In this document: positions 5,691-7,495 of the stretch, in pieces
How positions within the stretch are numbered: position 1 is the first letter of the stretch
Layout: each line of letters begins with the position of its first letter
Assembly: GCA_947178565.1 (NCBI GenBank)
Contig: CAMWYV010000048.1
Location: 1 to 7,495 of the forward strand
Source: an uncultured Porphyromonadaceae bacterium
GTDB taxonomy: Bacteria > Bacteroidota > Bacteroidia > Bacteroidales > Muribaculaceae
Length of the DNA: 7,495 nucleotides
Direction: 5' to 3'
Notes under the pieces: model-generated
Database searches by the model: none
What the model was told of the DNA's origin: nothing
Seen by the model: only the letters and a program-made list of their open reading frames with translations
Program-made: the position numbers and the translations under genes

Positions 5691-6200
5691 TTATATATAG
5701 TTTATTGTAAATCGCATTGAAGCCAGTTTGTATGTATTAATGAGAGCTTTCATTCTTATGGTTGTCTGTTCGTTGTTGAGCTCAGAGGGAACATTAGCCC
5801 AGAAATCATATCCGCTTGTGCCACTGAATCCCCGCCGGTGAGTTATAACCGATCCTTTGCTCCGCTGCGGTAGAATAGTCCACCTGCCGACATCACGCTG
5901 AAATATAACATCCGCTTCTATTGTCGAGCTACTCTGGCTATCCTCGATTGTGATACGTCGGAGTGCCGGGTCAAACTCATCATTAAGCACACCGCGGAGC
6001 TTGCACACTTGCCCGTTATGTCTGAGACGGTAACGGGTAGTGCTCCGGTACTTCCTTAACTCCTGTACAAGTCGTCCCAACGGGGTAACACCGGCATATA
6101 TCAGGGCACCCACAAGCGGTCGGCGCAGCCATGTAGGGAGTACAAGCAGAGCCAGTCGCTTAATATTCACGTTAAACGTTTCATCACTCCTGCTGGTCAT
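5691..6200 (-). CDS. Baseplate/fibre-junction protein of unknown family (gpI position)
   Basis: A 169-aa protein. Residues 14-43 are hydrophobic and leucine-rich with WLRRPLVGALIYAGVTPLG; this is more likely an amphipathic packing helix than a membrane anchor. The middle (60-90) contains HNGQVCKLRGVLNDEFDP and RRITIED, a pattern I know from hypothetical proteins beside baseplate J genes in Bacteroides prophages. The C-terminal part is predicted beta. The start at 6200 overlaps the end of the J-like gene by 17 bp in another frame, which suggests translational coupling and matched dosage. In P2 and related phages the gene between J and the fibre encodes gpI, a baseplate wedge protein. The equivalence here rests on position only. 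No enzymatic motif is seen. Confidence 0.78.
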   Translation of the reverse strand: MTSRSDETFNVNIKRLALLVLPTWLRRPLVGALIYAGVTPLGRLVQELRKYRSTTRYRLRHNGQVCKLRGVLNDEFDPALRRITIEDSQSSSTIEADVIFQRDVGRWTILPQRSKGSVITHRRGFSGTSGYDFWANVPSELNNEQTTIRMKALINTYKLASMRFTINYI

Positions 6201-7032
6201 AAGCTATCATTTTAACTGTTATTGCTCCAGGCTTGAAATATCCGGCTGTAGGGGTAAGTCTTGCATTTATTTGCGTTGTGGTGCTTTCATTCGCAGCCTT
6301 AGCGGTACTTCCGCGCAGTTCCACGATTTTAACGCCCTCAACCTTCTGCAACCGATCAATTAGTGCCATATTGGTATATTCTCCGTTAAAAGGCAAATTC
6401 TCGATATAATCGCAGATAACATCACGGCACGCGGTCTGCACGGTGTCAGGCTCCAACATCGCGTTATAATAGACATCGACGGTGCAGCCGAATGTGTCCG
6501 CCTCCATATTCACAAGTGCTGTTCTTACTCCGGCATCCTTAATCTCGTTTATGTAGGCTTTCAGTTGCTTTTCCTGTTCCGCTGTTATTGGTTTGCGTAC
6601 GCCGCCACTCTCTCCTGCTACTTTTATGGTAAGCAGACTGGCGTCCTTGCTTTCCATTGCGACCGCATGTTTAACCACACGCGCGGCGGCAATATCACCC
6701 TCGCTCATCCCGGTGGTATCGTATGTGTCGCTGTCATGCGCCAGTTCCTTGCCCGCCATGAAGCGCAGAACCTTGTCGCGGTACCATTTCGGGCGGTGGG
6801 CTATCAGTTCCTCCAGTTCTGCCGTTACTTCCTCTTTATGACGGCTGACAAGCTGCTCTATGGTCCAGGCACATACTGCCCAGACATAAATCAGAATATT
6901 TTCAACGCTCGCTGCTCCGAATACATCGCCGAACTCAGAGCCCGGGGCAAACCCGTAGAGTTCCGCCGCTGACTCGTTGCGCATAAATTCGCGTGCGATC
7001 TCTGTTTTAATTTCGTTAATATTGCGTGCCAT
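6184..7032 (-). CDS. Baseplate J-like protein
   Basis: A 282-aa baseplate protein. Residues 1-100 are mostly helical (NINEIKTEIAREFMRN, WTIEQLV, HRPKWYRDKVLRFMAG). Residues 155-235 carry the J-like core: KAYINEIKDAGVRTALVNMEAD, CTVDVYYNAMLEPD, and IENLPFNGEYTNMALIDRLQKVEGV, in which LPFNGE and the VEGV turn are typical of Bacteroides phage J proteins. The C-terminal strand region (250-277, PTAGYFKPGAITVKMIAYD) closes the domain. In contractile tails this protein forms the baseplate wedge around the hub. Start at 7032 follows an A-rich leader (GTAGTAAA), 33 bp after the LysM-like gene. It overlaps the next gene by 17 bp. Presence of a J-like protein argues for a contractile tail (myovirus-type phage or tailocin) rather than a siphophage. 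Confidence 0.88.
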   Translation of the reverse strand: MARNINEIKTEIAREFMRNESAAELYGFAPGSEFGDVFGAASVENILIYVWAVCAWTIEQLVSRHKEEVTAELEELIAHRPKWYRDKVLRFMAGKELAHDSDTYDTTGMSEGDIAAARVVKHAVAMESKDASLLTIKVAGESGGVRKPITAEQEKQLKAYINEIKDAGVRTALVNMEADTFGCTVDVYYNAMLEPDTVQTACRDVICDYIENLPFNGEYTNMALIDRLQKVEGVKIVELRGSTAKAANESTTTQINARLTPTAGYFKPGAITVKMIAYDQQE

Positions 7033-7065
7033 TTTACTACTCGTTTAATAGCTGTTAAATGCTGT

Positions 7066-7365
7066 TTAACTCACTATAAAATCAATTTCAATACCCATAA
7101 AGCCAATACCGCCGTATGGGCAAGCCGACATATCGTCCGAGCTTACTTCCGTTGCCGGCTCAACCTTGTGCGCCTTGTAAAGTTCAACGGTGCGTGTATC
7201 TCCACTCTCCACCGGTTCCGGAACTATCAGCACACGCCCATCCTCCAGCCGATCAGTTATGCTCATACCGTTAGCCTCTGCCAGTGCGAGCACCGTTTCA
7301 ATGTGTCCGCCCGTTTGCAGGGCAATATCAAGCAGTGTTTGCCTCTCTTTCGCTGTCGTTCTCAT
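7066..7365 (-). CDS. LysM-like small tail protein
   Basis: A 99-aa protein. Residues 3-49 resemble a LysM or tail-X module: AKERQTLLDIALQTGGHIETVLALAEANGMSITDRL followed by GRVLIVP. In this module the repeat of helix, helix and short strand binds peptidoglycan or, in phage tails, hub partners. A linker (50-78) leads to a conserved-looking ending GGIGFMGIEIDFIVS (85-99), typical of the Bacteroides phage version. Its ATG overlaps the TGA of the preceding gene by 4 bp (ATGA), which indicates coupled translation. The position directly ahead of the J-like baseplate gene matches tail protein X / hub components of contractile phages. No signal peptide is present, so it acts inside the tail rather than as a secreted wall hydrolase. 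Confidence 0.82.
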   Translation of the reverse strand: MRTTAKERQTLLDIALQTGGHIETVLALAEANGMSITDRLEDGRVLIVPEPVESGDTRTVELYKAHKVEPATEVSSDDMSACPYGGIGFMGIEIDFIVS

Positions 7366-7495
7366 CGTTCTATGCTGATAGTTCCGTCAGTTTCCATTAC
7401 CACACGCTCACAATCGACACCGCAACCGCGCAACATCTGCCGAACCTCACCGGGCCACATTAAATCGGGCTGACCGGCTCGAAGTCTGCCGGCTT
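7362..7495 (-). CDS. C-terminal end of an unrecognised phage protein (partial)
   Basis: The last 43 residues of a frame that is open to the window edge. They include QPDLMWPGEVRQMLRGCGVDCERVVMETDGTISIER. An internal ATG at 7460 could instead start a 32-aa peptide, but the in-frame opening to the edge and the ATGA overlap with the next gene favour the end of a longer protein. The short C-terminal strand pattern fits a tail or hub component, as does its position before the LysM-like gene. Family cannot be assigned from this fragment. Confidence 0.6.
   Translation of the reverse strand, partial: AGRLRAGQPDLMWPGEVRQMLRGCGVDCERVVMETDGTISIER

Overview
The window is a tail and accessory segment of a phage or prophage with a contractile tail, most likely in a Bacteroidales host (Bacteroides, Parabacteroides or a relative). 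The host inference rests on three things seen here. The baseplate and fibre proteins have the architecture I associate with Bacteroides prophages. Start codons follow A/T-rich leaders rather than Shine-Dalgarno sequences. The one promoter-like motif has the Bacteroides TAnnTTTG form. All recognisable protein genes lie on the minus strand, so the map reads from right to left. No integrase, transposase, reverse transcriptase or attachment site is visible, so the phage type (Mu-like or other) is inference only.

Structural part (about 7495 down to 2410): the C-terminal end of an unrecognised protein, a LysM-like tail protein, a baseplate J-like protein, a 169-aa protein in the position of a P2 gpI-type baseplate/fibre-connection protein, a tail-collar fibre protein, and a 755-aa tail fibre. 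About 25 successive nonapeptides of that fibre form a regular N-x-[F/L]-G-x-x-C solenoid. Spacing is tight (4-bp and 17-bp overlaps, gaps of 6 to 33 bp), which fits a single late operon from baseplate to receptor-binding proteins.

Accessory part (2398 down to 24): a 140-aa protein with a possible degenerate nucleotidyltransferase signature, a D12-class DNA adenine methyltransferase, an 84-aa helix-turn-helix protein, and a thymidylate-synthase-fold protein. The last is split by a one-base frameshift at a five-G run (553-557, plus strand); both halves align to thymidylate synthase. Its PFN-type motif carries Asp where dUMP-specific enzymes have Asn, a hallmark of dCMP-acting relatives. With the adenine methyltransferase this suggests a DNA-modification cassette at the end of the tail operon, comparable in position to mom of phage Mu.

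The only sizeable intergenic gap (965-1136) holds the most unusual element. Two perfect nested inverted repeats (12 and 13 bp) enclose an arm that is perfectly complementary (10 bp) to a segment just before a T5 tract. A TAnnTTTG motif lies directly upstream. This reads as a plus-strand structured RNA of about 120 nt with an interleaved (pseudoknot or switch) topology, antisense to the methyltransferase-HTH spacer.
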